Source: an uncultured Collinsella sp.
GTDB taxonomy: Bacteria > Actinomycetota > Coriobacteriia > Coriobacteriales > Coriobacteriaceae
Direction of reading: 5' to 3'
Length of the DNA stretch: 28,151 nucleotides
NCBI GenBank assembly: GCA_905204635.1
Contig: CAJLAN010000002.1
Coordinates: 1-28,151, forward strand
Part shown: piece after piece, positions 1 through 9,505 of the stretch
Layout: each line of letters opens with the position of its first letter
Position numbering within the stretch: position 1 is the first letter of the stretch
The notes under the pieces: model-generated
Seen by the model: the letters and a program-made list of their open reading frames with translations, nothing else
What the model was told of the DNA's origin: nothing
The model's database searches: none
Program-made: the position numbers and the translations under genes

Positions 1-744
1 CATGCCGACGGCGATACCCTGGCTGCCGTTGACCAGCAGGTTGGGGAAGCGCGCAGGCAGTGCCACGGGCTCGGCGAGCGATTCGTCGTAGTTGGGCTGC
101 CAATCGACGGTATCCTTCTGCAAGTCACGCAGCAGTTCCATGGCGGGCTTTGCCAGGCGGCTCTCGGTGTAACGCATGGCCGCAGCGCCGTCGCCGTCGA
201 TGTTGCCGAAGTTGCCGTGACCGTCGATGAGCGGCGTGCGCATGGAGAACCACTGTGCCAGGCGGACCATGGCCTCATAGACCGCGGAGTCGCCGTGCGG
301 GTGGTACTTACCGATAACTTCGCCGACCGTCCAAGCTGACTTCTTGTGCGGGCGGTTGGGGTAGATGCCGCTCTCGTTCATCGCATACAGGATGCGACGG
401 TGCACCGGCTTTAAGCCGTCGCGCACGTCCGGCAGGGCGCGCGCCGTGATAACCGACATCGAATACTCGATGAACGACTGCTTCATCTCGCGGCCAAACT
501 CCGAAATCTGGAGCTGACCGCCGTTGATATCCTCACCGGCCGAGGCGCCACGGTCGACTTCGCCAAAGCTCTCCTCGAGCTCGGCGTCGTCTTCTTCCTC
601 ATCATCATCGGCATCGGGGTTATAGGCGTCCGGGTCGCCGTCCTCGCCCTGCTCAGCACGGGCAAGCAGGCGCTTCAGATCATCGGGCATACCGGCATCG
701 CCGGCCTCGTCCATACCCCCGTTATTGTTGATATCGTCTGCCAC
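1..744 (-). CDS. gyrA: DNA gyrase subunit A, N-terminal part (3' end beyond window)
   Basis: GyrA is the breakage-reunion subunit of gyrase, which with GyrB adds negative supercoils using ATP. The 248 visible codons start at GTG 744, four bases after an AGGAGG SD, and run off the left edge. Recognisable GyrA sequence begins near residue 86 ([14 protein letters not shown]), continues through [18 protein letters not shown] and [13 protein letters not shown], and reaches the active-site tyrosine in AAAMRYTE (about residue 192). The quinolone-determining positions are Ser153 and Glu157 (E. coli Ser83/Asp87), the usual Gram-positive pair, so no resistance change is visible there. Oddly, some 70 extra residues precede the usual start and include a run of Asp/Glu at about 44-58. 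gyrB lies 178 bp upstream on the same strand; a long palindrome fills much of that gap. Confidence 0.97.
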   Translation of the reverse strand, partial: MADDINNNGGMDEAGDAGMPDDLKRLLARAEQGEDGDPDAYNPDADDDEEEDDAELEESFGEVDRGASAGEDINGGQLQISEFGREMKQSFIEYSMSVITARALPDVRDGLKPVHRRILYAMNESGIYPNRPHKKSAWTVGEVIGKYHPHGDSAVYEAMVRLAQWFSMRTPLIDGHGNFGNIDGDGAAAMRYTESRLAKPAMELLRDLQKDTVDWQPNYDESLAEPVALPARFPNLLVNGSQGIAVGM

Positions 745-820
745 GTTACCTCCTCATGGTTTGCGTGGTCCATTAGTTCCCTACCACGGAGACGGATTAC
801 CAGGCATGCCGGGCAACCCT

Positions 821-2995
<2,175 letters not shown>

Positions 2996-3002
2996 TTATC
3001 GT

Positions 3003-3032
3003 AAAAAAATACCCTCGGGAACGAGGGTATTT
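3003..3032 (-). terminator. Rho-independent terminator after the dciA-like gene
   Basis: A perfect 9-bp stem (ATACCCTCG, 3009-3017 with 3022-3030), a 4-nt loop and, on the minus strand, a run of seven T (A-run 3003-3009 on plus). A:T pairs extend the base of the stem. It closes the dnaA-dnaN-recF-dciA transcript and isolates gyrB. Confidence 0.92.
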
Positions 3033-3058
3033 GGCTCTACAAGGCCACCAGATGCGAT

Positions 3059-3622
3059 TTAAGGCTCTTTTTTGCTTTGCACGCCCTTGGCCCACTCGGC
3101 ACTGGCTCTCATGGCGTTCTCGAGGGCCTCGCGCAGTTTTTGGTCCTCGATGGGTGCCACTTGGCGCTCGATCTCGGTGCGCTCGGCCTCACTTAGGTCG
3201 GCGTGCGGGGCCGGCGGGCGCTCGGTCGTCGCCGGGCGCAGGCGCTCCTTGGCGGCGGGTGGCGTGTGACCGGGCGCGGTGGTTTTGAACACCAGGCCGT
3301 CCACATGCGCACCGGCGCGCTCCATACGCGCGCGGATGATCTCGCGCAACAGCGTCATTTCCTGCGTCCACGAGGGCGAGTCGAGATATACCAGCAGCTC
3401 ATCGGACTCGGGCAGGTAGCGCAAACCCGTCACATGCCGCCCCTCGCGCGTGCCCGAGCACACCGCATTCCACGCGCGATAGACCGCACGAGATTCCTCT
3501 GCAGTCTCCATCTGCGCGCGGCGCTCAGGTGTCGCGGCCGCCAGGATGCGCTGGCGCTCTGCGTTCAAAAACCCACTAAAGGTGACCGTTTCGCTCTCGC
3601 GCTCGTAATTAGCACATCTCAC
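3059..3622 (-). CDS. DciA-like DUF721 protein (predicted replicative helicase loader/operator)
   Basis: A 187-residue protein. The middle part (about residues 50-120, with YRAWNAVCSGTREGRHVTGLRY, LLVYLDSPSWTQEMTLLREIIRARM and GLVFK) looks like the DUF721/DciA domain that usually follows recF in actinobacteria. DciA proteins are known helicase operators that interact with DnaB in bacteria lacking DnaC/DnaI. The GTG start at 3622 overlaps the recF stop by 14 bp, with AAGGTGG about nine bases upstream, so translation is probably coupled to recF. The C-terminal third is Pro/Glu/Arg-rich and likely flexible. A strong terminator follows. The family call rests on recall of the domain and on context; helicase loading is inferred. 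Confidence 0.8.
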   Translation of the reverse strand: MRCANYERESETVTFSGFLNAERQRILAAATPERRAQMETAEESRAVYRAWNAVCSGTREGRHVTGLRYLPESDELLVYLDSPSWTQEMTLLREIIRARMERAGAHVDGLVFKTTAPGHTPPAAKERLRPATTERPPAPHADLSEAERTEIERQVAPIEDQKLREALENAMRASAEWAKGVQSKKEP

Positions 3623-4709
3623 CCATGCTCACCACCTTGGCTCGATCAAGCAGATCATCGGTAAAGTACCCCAGGTTGGTCGTGGTTATGACCGTCTGGA
3701 TATCATCGCCGATCAGCCGCAGGAAAGCACCGCGGCGTTCGCCGTCGAGTTCGCTCATCACGTCGTCCAAAAGCAGCAATGGGGCGGTGCCCAGGACATC
3801 GCGAGCCACGGCCACCTCCGCCACCTTCCAGGCCAGAACCAACGTTCGCTGCTGACCTTGGCTGGCAAACGAGCGGGCGGAACGACCCGCCACGGTAAAC
3901 TCAATCTCATCGCGATGCGGTCCCACCAACGTCACGCCGCGGCGAATTTCCTCGTCGGCGTGCTCATCAAGGGCAGCCAGCATGCGCTCGTACGCCCAGC
4001 CCTTCAGCTCTTCGCGATCATCGACCTGGGGCAAATCCCCCAGCGTGGACGTATAGGTCACGTTGGCAGCCTCACCGGATGCCACTTGCCCGTAGGCAGT
4101 GTGCATATGGCCCGCCAGCCGGTCGAGCAGAGCCAACCGGTGCACGAGCAGGGCCGAGCCCGCGCGGGCAATCGAATCGTTCCACGCGCCGAGCATCTCG
4201 CGGCAGCACCAGGTCTCCTTGAGCAAGGCGTTACGCTGGGTCACGCAGCGCCCATAGGTGCTCGCAAGATCGGCATAGCGTGCGCTCAGTTGCATGCCAA
4301 AGTCATCGAGGGCGGCGCGGCGCACACTGGCGCCTCGCTTAACCATGTCCAGATGGTCGGGGCAAAACAGCACGCTCGGCAGAACCCCGCGCACACCGGC
4401 GGCAGAGCATCTCTTGCTGTTGCGGCTAAACGAGCGCTTACCGTCCTCCGCGCTCAATCCCATATCAAGCACGCGGCCGTCGCCCTCGAGCCTCAGCTCG
4501 ACCTTGCACGAGCCCACGCCGTCATGGACGAGCTCGGCTGCGGTCGGATGCCTAAACGAGGCGCCGCTCGTCAGCAGCTGCAGCGCCTCTATGAGATTGG
4601 TCTTTCCCGCCGCGTTGGGTCCCGCAAGTATCGTCACGCCCTCGTCCAGGGCAAGGCGATAGCTATCGAAGCTGCGGTAGTGCGCGACGGAAAGATCGCG
4701 GGCGAACAT
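3609..4709 (-). CDS. recF: DNA replication and repair protein RecF
   Basis: RecF is an SMC-like ABC ATPase that, with RecO and RecR, loads RecA at gapped DNA. Visible motifs: Walker A GPNAAGKT (residues 30-37), the ABC signature region with SQGQQRTLVLAWKVAE, and Walker B LLLLDDVMSELD (about 311-322). Length 366 residues is normal. I placed the start at ATG 4709 (MFARDLSVAHYRSF), which matches family N termini; ATG 4715, two codons upstream, is equally possible. The open frame extends further upstream into dnaN but that part is Arg/Ser-rich out-of-frame sequence. There is no clear SD; the gene begins 16 bp after the dnaN stop, suggesting coupling. It overlaps the DciA-like gene by 14 bp. Confidence 0.96.
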   Translation of the reverse strand: MFARDLSVAHYRSFDSYRLALDEGVTILAGPNAAGKTNLIEALQLLTSGASFRHPTAAELVHDGVGSCKVELRLEGDGRVLDMGLSAEDGKRSFSRNSKRCSAAGVRGVLPSVLFCPDHLDMVKRGASVRRAALDDFGMQLSARYADLASTYGRCVTQRNALLKETWCCREMLGAWNDSIARAGSALLVHRLALLDRLAGHMHTAYGQVASGEAANVTYTSTLGDLPQVDDREELKGWAYERMLAALDEHADEEIRRGVTLVGPHRDEIEFTVAGRSARSFASQGQQRTLVLAWKVAEVAVARDVLGTAPLLLLDDVMSELDGERRGAFLRLIGDDIQTVITTTNLGYFTDDLLDRAKVVSMGEMC

Positions 4710-4725
4710 GGTCATAGGGCAGTTG

Positions 4726-5829
4726 CTAGATGCGGACCGGCATGACCAGGTACAGGTAGTTGATCTTGTCGTAGGACTTGAAGATGCCCGCCTGCGAGTA
4801 GCTCTTGAGCTCCAGCGTGATCTCCTTCTCCTTGGACAGGGCATTGAGGCACCCGAAGATGTAGTGGTAGTTGAAGGCGATGGTGCCCGACTCGCCCTCG
4901 GCCTCGACATCGATCGTCTCCTGCGCAAGGTCCTGGTCATTGGAAATGGAGGACAGGCCCATCTGCCCGTTCTCGACATCGATCTCGAACTTGACGGCGG
5001 GGTTGGCGCTCGCGATAACGGCCACGCGCTTGAGGGCGGCGTTAAAGGCGGCGACGTCGATCTTGACGCTCGTCACGCACGAATCGGGGATGAGCTGCTT
5101 GTAGTTGGGGTACACGCCCTCGATGCGGCGCGACACGTAGGTGGTGTTGCCGGCCTCGAAGACGACCTGGGTGTCGGTAGCCCCGATCATGATGGTCGCC
5201 TGGCTGGCCATGATGTTCAGCGCGTCGTTAAAGGCGTCGGCCGGAACGTTGAGCTCAAAGGAACCCTCGAGGGTCGAGGTCTCGACCTGCGTATCGCACA
5301 CGGCCAAGCGGAAGGAATCGGTCGCCACCAGGCGCACGGTGTTGTTCTCGACCTTCATGTGCACGCCGCCTAGAATGGGGCGGGCCTTGTCGGTCGAGGT
5401 GACGCGCCACACGCGGCCGACCATTTCGGACAAGATATCGGTCGGCAGCTCCACGGCACTCTCGATGGCATAGGCCGGAAACTCGGGGAAGTCATTGGCA
5501 TCGAGCGTGTTCAGGCGGAAAGAGCTCTTCTCGCAACCAATCAGCACCTGGCGCTCGGACAGCTCAAAGGTGACCGGAGCATCGGGGAGGGTCTTGGTGA
5601 TGTTGGAGAGCATCTTGCAGGGAATAACCATCTCGCCCTCTTCTTCGACATGCGCCGCGATGCGGTGACGAATCGAGATGGTGTAGTTAGAGGTCTGGAA
5701 TTCCAAGATGCCGTCTTGGGCCTTAACGAGCACGCCCGACAGGATGGGAAGGGTGGATGCCGAAGCGACACCCTTCATAACGACGCCGATGGCTTGTGTA
5801 AGCGAGCTCTGGCTGACGGTGAACTTCAT
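4726..5829 (-). CDS. dnaN: DNA polymerase III beta sliding clamp
   Basis: The beta clamp is a ring-shaped homodimer that tethers DNA polymerase III and other partners to DNA. The 367-residue protein begins MKFTVSQSSLTQAIGVVMKG, shows clamp landmarks such as LPILSGVLV, RPILGGVHM and VATDSFRLAV, and ends YLYLVMPVRI, the family's typical C terminus (canonical -MPMR[IL]). ATG 5829 is preceded by AAAGG nine bases upstream. It lies between dnaA and recF in the classical order. The AT-rich tract directly before the start is probably part of both the dnaN leader and the origin unwinding region. Confidence 0.98.
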   Translation of the reverse strand: MKFTVSQSSLTQAIGVVMKGVASASTLPILSGVLVKAQDGILEFQTSNYTISIRHRIAAHVEEEGEMVIPCKMLSNITKTLPDAPVTFELSERQVLIGCEKSSFRLNTLDANDFPEFPAYAIESAVELPTDILSEMVGRVWRVTSTDKARPILGGVHMKVENNTVRLVATDSFRLAVCDTQVETSTLEGSFELNVPADAFNDALNIMASQATIMIGATDTQVVFEAGNTTYVSRRIEGVYPNYKQLIPDSCVTSVKIDVAAFNAALKRVAVIASANPAVKFEIDVENGQMGLSSISNDQDLAQETIDVEAEGESGTIAFNYHYIFGCLNALSKEKEITLELKSYSQAGIFKSYDKINYLYLVMPVRI

Positions 5830-5861
5830 CTTTTAATACCTTTCTATAGATATAAATATCT

Positions 5862-5876
5862 TAATAATAGTAATAG
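5862..5876 (+). promoter_or_regulatory. Candidate DnaA-trio (five consecutive TAR triplets)
   Basis: The plus strand reads TAA TAA TAG TAA TAG, so the strand in the dnaA direction reads CTA TTA CTA TTA TTA. The B. subtilis DnaA-trio, which guides DnaA onto single-stranded DNA at the unwinding site, has the same orientation and sits likewise between DnaA boxes and an AT-rich tract before dnaN. A box-like sequence ends about 12 bp away at 5889. Confidence 0.6.
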
Positions 5877-6043
5877 CACTGACGAAACTGTTGATTACTC
5901 ACAAAGACGCAGGTCAGACCCAGAAAGAGAATCGACAGCAACCTGTGTGCAACGGGGGTGGTTTTCCACGTTCAAAACCTGCGCAAAACTTTTCATCACC
6001 GCGGGTTGGGTTTTAGACACCTTATGCCCGTGGTTTCGACAAG

Positions 6044-6052
6044 TTTTCAACA
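6044..6052 (+). promoter_or_regulatory. DnaA-box-like nonamer TTTTCAACA
   Basis: Matches the core repeated on the other side of the dnaA operon (9245-9253 and 9298-9306, both as TGTTGAAAA). It differs from the general box TTATCCACA at positions 3 and 6. A second box-like motif, TTTCGACAA, lies directly before it (6034-6042). Confidence 0.6.
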
Positions 6053-6067
6053 GGTGTCTCTATTTCC

Positions 6068-7792
6068 CTACGAGCGCAGTGTAATTTTATCGCGCAAGGA
6101 CTTGAGGTCTTCGGTGACGGTGCGGTCTTCCTGGATCATCTTCTGGACCTTTTTGTAGCTCGTGCTGACGGTCGAGTGGTTGCGGTTGCCAAATTCGGCG
6201 CCCACCGCCGTGGTCGTCATCTCGCACATCTCGATGGCCAGGTAGATAGCGATATGGCGCGCTTTGGCGATATTGGCGTTGCGACGCGGGCCGATGAGCT
6301 CCTCGTGCGTCACGCCGTACTGCTCTTCAATGACGGACTGAACCGTTTGCACGTTGATCTTTTTGGCCGATGTGTCGAAGTACTGGCTGGCGATGGCGTC
6401 GATATCGTCAAAGGTGAGCTCCCCGCCCTCGCGCTCGCGGTCGCCCGCCTCGCCGGCGCAGCGCTCGCAAAAGCTCTCGAGTTCGCGGATGTTGGTGCCC
6501 GAGACCTCGGCCATGTGTTTAAAGTGCTCGTCGGTCAGGTGCCCGCCGTCGCCCCCATAGGCCGCCAGCAGCGAGTCGTCGCCTGCCTCGGGAGCGGCGA
6601 CGATGGTGTTCTCGTAATAGCGCTGCAAGATCTTGTATTTCATCTCGTAGCTGGGCTCTGCGACCAGGCAGAGCATGCCGGCGTTGAAGCGGCTGGTCAG
6701 ACGCTCGTCCATGCTCAGGTCCTTGGGGGCGCGGTCTGCCGCGATGACGACCTTCTTGTTGTTGCGGATGAACTCGTCCATGAGCTGGAAAAAGTAGTCC
6801 ACGCTCGCGCGCTTGCCGATGATGTTTTGGATGTCATCGATGATGAGCACGTCCACGCCGTGGTACGCCTGCATGATGGGGGCGTTGCTCTTCTTTTGGC
6901 GGTCGAACTCGGTCATCAGGTCGTCCAGATATGCCTGGGAGTTGGCATACTTGACCTTGATCTCGGGCGACTTCTCGGCGAGCTCGTTTTTGATGGCAAG
7001 CAGCAGGTGCGTCTTGCCCAGGCCCGATTTGCCGTAGATGAACAGTGATGTGCATGTGCCGCGCTCGTCCGCGAGGGCGGCAAACTTGAGTGCCGAGCGA
7101 TAGGCATGGCTGTTTTCGGGGCCGTAGACAAAGTTCTCAAAGGTAAATTTTGAGTTCGCGGCGAGCGGGGCTCCATCCGTATTCTGCTCGGCCGGCACGG
7201 TCGGTGCTGGCATGGGTGAAGTGGGGGTCGCAGCTTGCGTGGGTTTAGTCGGCGCTCCGCCCTTCATCTGGTTCATCATGCGACGAAAATCATCGGCCGA
7301 GAGCGTGTTCTTGATTGCAATGCCCGAATCCGCGCCCGCCGCTGCGTCGTGAGCGATGGGCATGTGCGTGACGGGTGCGTTCGTTGACGTCGCTGACGCG
7401 GTCGGCAACGGTGCCATGGTTTCACGGGAAACATCGCTGTGCTGGTGCTCGATTGTCGGCACGTCGTCTGCGGAGGCCGGCACCGCCGGGGAAGCAGCGG
7501 GAGCCATGGCGGGCGCCGTCGCGGCAGCGGATTCCGTCGCGGCGCCTTGCGGTGCCACGATGTCGAGCGCAATCGGTGCAAAGGCGATTTCTTCCAGATA
7601 GGCCTCAATAGTCGGCTGATGCTTTTTGAGCTGCGCGATGGCAAAGCGCGAGGGGGCCTCGATCGTGAGCGTATCTTCGGTCAGGCTTATGGCGCGCGAT
7701 TGCCCCAGCATGTTGATGAGGCGTGCATCTTGGCCGTCGCGCTGGCAAAAGGCGATGGCATCCCCCAGGATGATGCTTGCTTCCTCGTCCAC
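6068..7792 (-). CDS. dnaA: Chromosomal replication initiator DnaA
   Basis: DnaA binds oriC boxes, oligomerises with ATP and melts the origin. In order: N-terminal domain (about 1-80), a long Ala/Pro/Thr-rich linker (about 82-210), the AAA+ domain with Walker A GKSGLGKT (254-261) and Walker B LIIDDIQ (Asp319/320), and a C-terminal helix-turn-helix. The 574 residues exceed the usual ~450 because of the linker. The recognition signature, normally GGRDHTTV, is GNRNHSTV here (535-542): the E. coli Asp433 and Thr435 equivalents are Asn538 and Ser540, while His539 and Arg504 (Arg399) are kept. GTG 7792 follows a GGGAG-type SD. The gene begins 15 bp after the GHKL gene with no terminator between, so the two are very likely co-transcribed. 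A degenerate parS lies inside the linker codons (7418-7433). Confidence 0.97.
   Translation of the reverse strand: MDEEASIILGDAIAFCQRDGQDARLINMLGQSRAISLTEDTLTIEAPSRFAIAQLKKHQPTIEAYLEEIAFAPIALDIVAPQGAATESAAATAPAMAPAASPAVPASADDVPTIEHQHSDVSRETMAPLPTASATSTNAPVTHMPIAHDAAAGADSGIAIKNTLSADDFRRMMNQMKGGAPTKPTQAATPTSPMPAPTVPAEQNTDGAPLAANSKFTFENFVYGPENSHAYRSALKFAALADERGTCTSLFIYGKSGLGKTHLLLAIKNELAEKSPEIKVKYANSQAYLDDLMTEFDRQKKSNAPIMQAYHGVDVLIIDDIQNIIGKRASVDYFFQLMDEFIRNNKKVVIAADRAPKDLSMDERLTSRFNAGMLCLVAEPSYEMKYKILQRYYENTIVAAPEAGDDSLLAAYGGDGGHLTDEHFKHMAEVSGTNIRELESFCERCAGEAGDREREGGELTFDDIDAIASQYFDTSAKKINVQTVQSVIEEQYGVTHEELIGPRRNANIAKARHIAIYLAIEMCEMTTTAVGAEFGNRNHSTVSTSYKKVQKMIQEDRTVTEDLKSLRDKITLRS
7418..7433. 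promoter_or_regulatory. Degenerate parS-like site inside dnaA
   Basis: GGTTTCACGGGAAACA matches the perfect parS palindromes of this window at 14 of 16 positions. It encodes DVSRET in the non-conserved DnaA linker, where such a sequence is free to persist. Whether ParB binds it is unknown. Confidence 0.4.
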
Positions 7793-7807
7793 TGTCTCTC
7801 CCGTTCT

Positions 7808-9160
7808 TTAGCTCTGAGCTCGCACGCGAGCGGCGCCGAGTTCGGTCAGATGGTATTTCTGGCCATGCTTGATGACCAAGCCGGCCTGCGCCAAGTCATT
7901 GAGCGTGCGTGACCAAGTGGGGGCCGAGTTTCCAAACGCCCTCGCCAGATCGGTTGCACCGCACGCTTGATTTTGCGCCAGATAGCCTAGCGCGGCGTTG
8001 CCGCGATCGCTTACGAACACGTCCGGTTGTGGCTGCGCATACTGATTTGCTGCATTAGGATACATCATTTGAGCTGCTGGTTGTTGAGAACTCTGCATCG
8101 GCGGCATTTGCTGTTGAAAACTTTGAGGCCACTGTTGGTAAGGCTGCGGAGGCATCTGCTGGGCCCAAGGGTTGTACTGCTGCTGCGGCATCTGCTGGTA
8201 CGGCTGCTGATATCCCTGCTGGTACTGCTGCGGGAACTGCTGGCCATACCCCAGTGGCGGCATCTGCTGATATGGATATCCCTGTTGGTACGGCTGATAG
8301 CCCATTTGCTGGCCACCCGGTGCCCCCGTCGCCTGCTGCATTGCTGCTGCATCCTGATCCGCCAGCGGCATGGTCTCTGGCATGTTTGGCAGCATCGACA
8401 TCGATGTCGCCTGGGGCTCTTGTGTAGGAAGCATTCCGGGCTGCTGCATCTGTCCCACGGGGGGCTGCATCTGCTGCGTTGCCATGGGCTGCTGCGCAAA
8501 AGCTCCCGGCAGGGGATATGTGGGCTGTTCCGTCTCGGGCCGCACGGCAGCGCCGCGTCCGCCGGCACGCTCGATTTCCTGCACGCGTTTAGGGTTCAGG
8601 CTTACCGTAACCACGGTGCCGTTGCCCATGTTGTCCTCGATGGATACGGCACCGCCGGCGTTTTCCAAATACTCCTGCACCATGGGAAACCCTGCTCCGG
8701 TTCCACGGATATAGCGCTTCATCTTGCTGTTTGCGCTGGTAACGCCAAAGTCGAAAGCGCGTTCCTTGTCGTCGATACCTGGTCCTTGATCGGCAAAGCG
8801 GATGGTGTCTCCGCCGTCCAGAATCGAGATGATGGGCTCGGCAAAGTGCGCGTGGATAAAGTTTTCGACAATCTCGCGGATGACCATGAGCGAGATATGG
8901 CCACCTTGTTCTTTCATGCACTGGTAGACGGTGTTGGTAGTCTCTTCCAAATACGTGCGGACATCTTGCGGATCAATGACGATCACGCGCGGTGTCGACA
9001 GCATGTCGTCATAGACGGCGATGCGCGCGGCGTACATGGCTTTTGGCGCCTGCGAGGTCGTCTGCTCGCCTTCCTCACGCTCTTCGCGCACGCCGGTGAT
9101 GTGCTCGTTGTCGGGTGCCGGGTCTCCGGAATCGACCATGGTGTAAAAGTCGTCAGACAT
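7808..9160 (-). CDS. GHKL ATPase - glutamine-rich linker - winged-helix protein in the dnaA operon
   Basis: A 450-residue protein with three parts. First, a GHKL (histidine-kinase/anti-sigma type) ATPase at about 55-190: N-box REIVENFIHAHF (95-106), G1 box FADQGPGID (122-130), G2 box RGTGAGFPMVQEYL (152-165). Second, a low-complexity linker at about 222-378 with roughly 49 Gln plus many Pro, Met, Tyr and Gly (repeats such as YQQMP and GYQQPYQQ). Third, a C-terminal winged-helix-like segment at about 386-449. There is no transmembrane segment and no obvious phospho-acceptor domain, so it is cytosolic and probably not a classical sensor kinase. It lies between an origin half and dnaA, 15 bp ahead of dnaA, which suggests a link to control of initiation; that role is inferred. 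ATG 9160 has only a weak SD. I do not recognise a named family. Confidence 0.85.
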   Translation of the reverse strand: MSDDFYTMVDSGDPAPDNEHITGVREEREEGEQTTSQAPKAMYAARIAVYDDMLSTPRVIVIDPQDVRTYLEETTNTVYQCMKEQGGHISLMVIREIVENFIHAHFAEPIISILDGGDTIRFADQGPGIDDKERAFDFGVTSANSKMKRYIRGTGAGFPMVQEYLENAGGAVSIEDNMGNGTVVTVSLNPKRVQEIERAGGRGAAVRPETEQPTYPLPGAFAQQPMATQQMQPPVGQMQQPGMLPTQEPQATSMSMLPNMPETMPLADQDAAAMQQATGAPGGQQMGYQPYQQGYPYQQMPPLGYGQQFPQQYQQGYQQPYQQMPQQQYNPWAQQMPPQPYQQWPQSFQQQMPPMQSSQQPAAQMMYPNAANQYAQPQPDVFVSDRGNAALGYLAQNQACGATDLARAFGNSAPTWSRTLNDLAQAGLVIKHGQKYHLTELGAARVRAQS

Positions 9161-9403
9161 GCCGCTCGCAATCTTTCATAAGGTTTCGAACAAATAGTAG
9201 CTCACTGTGCAATGTTTCTCATCTTTCGACAACTTTTCAAAACCTGTTGAAAACTTTGGAAAACAGGCGAAAAGTCTTCAACATTGCCAACATGACCTGT
9301 TGAAAACTCGATGAAATATCGTGAAAAGTTGCCATGCACCGCTAAATCGAGCTTGGCTTATGGGGGAACCGTGTGAACTGCGCAACCTTTTACCTTTGAT
9401 TTC
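9161..9403. other. Probable second oriC half: DnaA-box-like cluster upstream of the dnaA operon
   Basis: Together with the rpmH promoter and leader this is the longest gene-free stretch (9161-9505). It holds a cluster of nonamers: TGTTGAAAA at 9245-9253 and 9298-9306 (both within CCTGTTGAAAACT), TTTTCAAAA at 9234-9242, TCTTCAACA at 9275-9283, and weaker TTTGGAAAA (9255-9263) and TCGTGAAAA (9319-9327). The tandem 9224-9242 repeats the motif at 6034-6052. No tRNA or other gene is visible. The cluster covers the likely promoter region of the minus-strand GHKL-dnaA operon, which would allow DnaA autoregulation. From about 9330 to 9403 I see nothing distinctive. Confidence 0.7.
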
Positions 9404-9433
9404 TTGACATATGAACATTGATTTCCCTACAAT
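9404..9433 (+). promoter_or_regulatory. Promoter of the rpmH-rnpA-yidD-yidC-khpB operon
   Basis: A perfect -35 TTGACA (9404-9409), an 18-bp spacer and a -10 TACAAT (9428-9433, 5/6). This is the best promoter match in the window and lies about 70 bp upstream of the rpmH start, as expected for a highly expressed ribosomal protein gene. Confidence 0.85.
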
Positions 9434-9459
9434 CTTCAAGCTCACGTGTCTATATCTGC

Positions 9460-9477
9460 GTCCGCGTCCACGCGGAC
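9460..9477 (+). promoter_or_regulatory. Hairpin in the rpmH 5' leader
   Basis: GTCCGCG-TCCA-CGCGGAC is a perfect 7-bp stem with a tetraloop, within the predicted leader RNA and 28 nt before the rpmH start. There is no T-run, so it is not a terminator. It could stabilise the message or serve in autoregulation; function is not known. Confidence 0.5.
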
Positions 9478-9505
9478 ACTCGAAATGCAGCAGGAGGAAC
9501 TTAAG

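Larger units (their letters stand above)
5830..6067. other. dnaA-dnaN intergenic region, probable oriC half with unwinding element
   Basis: This 238-bp gap holds a strongly AT-rich tract next to dnaN (about 5830-5876) and DnaA-box-like nonamers nearer dnaA: TTTTCAACA at 6044-6052, TTTTCATCA at 5990-5998, TTTTCCACG at 5962-5970, and a weaker TAATCAACA on the minus strand at 5897-5889. The stretch 6034-6052 (TTTCGACAA, one base, TTTTCAACA) recurs with 17/19 identity at 9224-9242 on the other side of dnaA. Order in the dnaA direction (boxes, trinucleotide run, AT-rich tract, dnaN) matches the B. subtilis unwinding region. Box identities are inferred from recurrence. Confidence 0.75.

Noticed and set aside
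4710..4979. Longer recF with 90 extra N-terminal residues
   Set aside because: That part is the dnaN gene in another frame and reads as Arg/Ser-rich noise; RecF homology starts at MFARDL.
8027..9181. A 384-codon plus-strand frame opposite the Q-rich gene
   Set aside because: The Leu/Arg/His-rich product is the complement of Gln/Pro codons; no ribosome-binding site and it would cross the origin-side promoter region.
9446..9505. Longer L34 starting at 9446
   Set aside because: It contains the SD of the true start and lacks similarity; L34 begins MKRTYQ.
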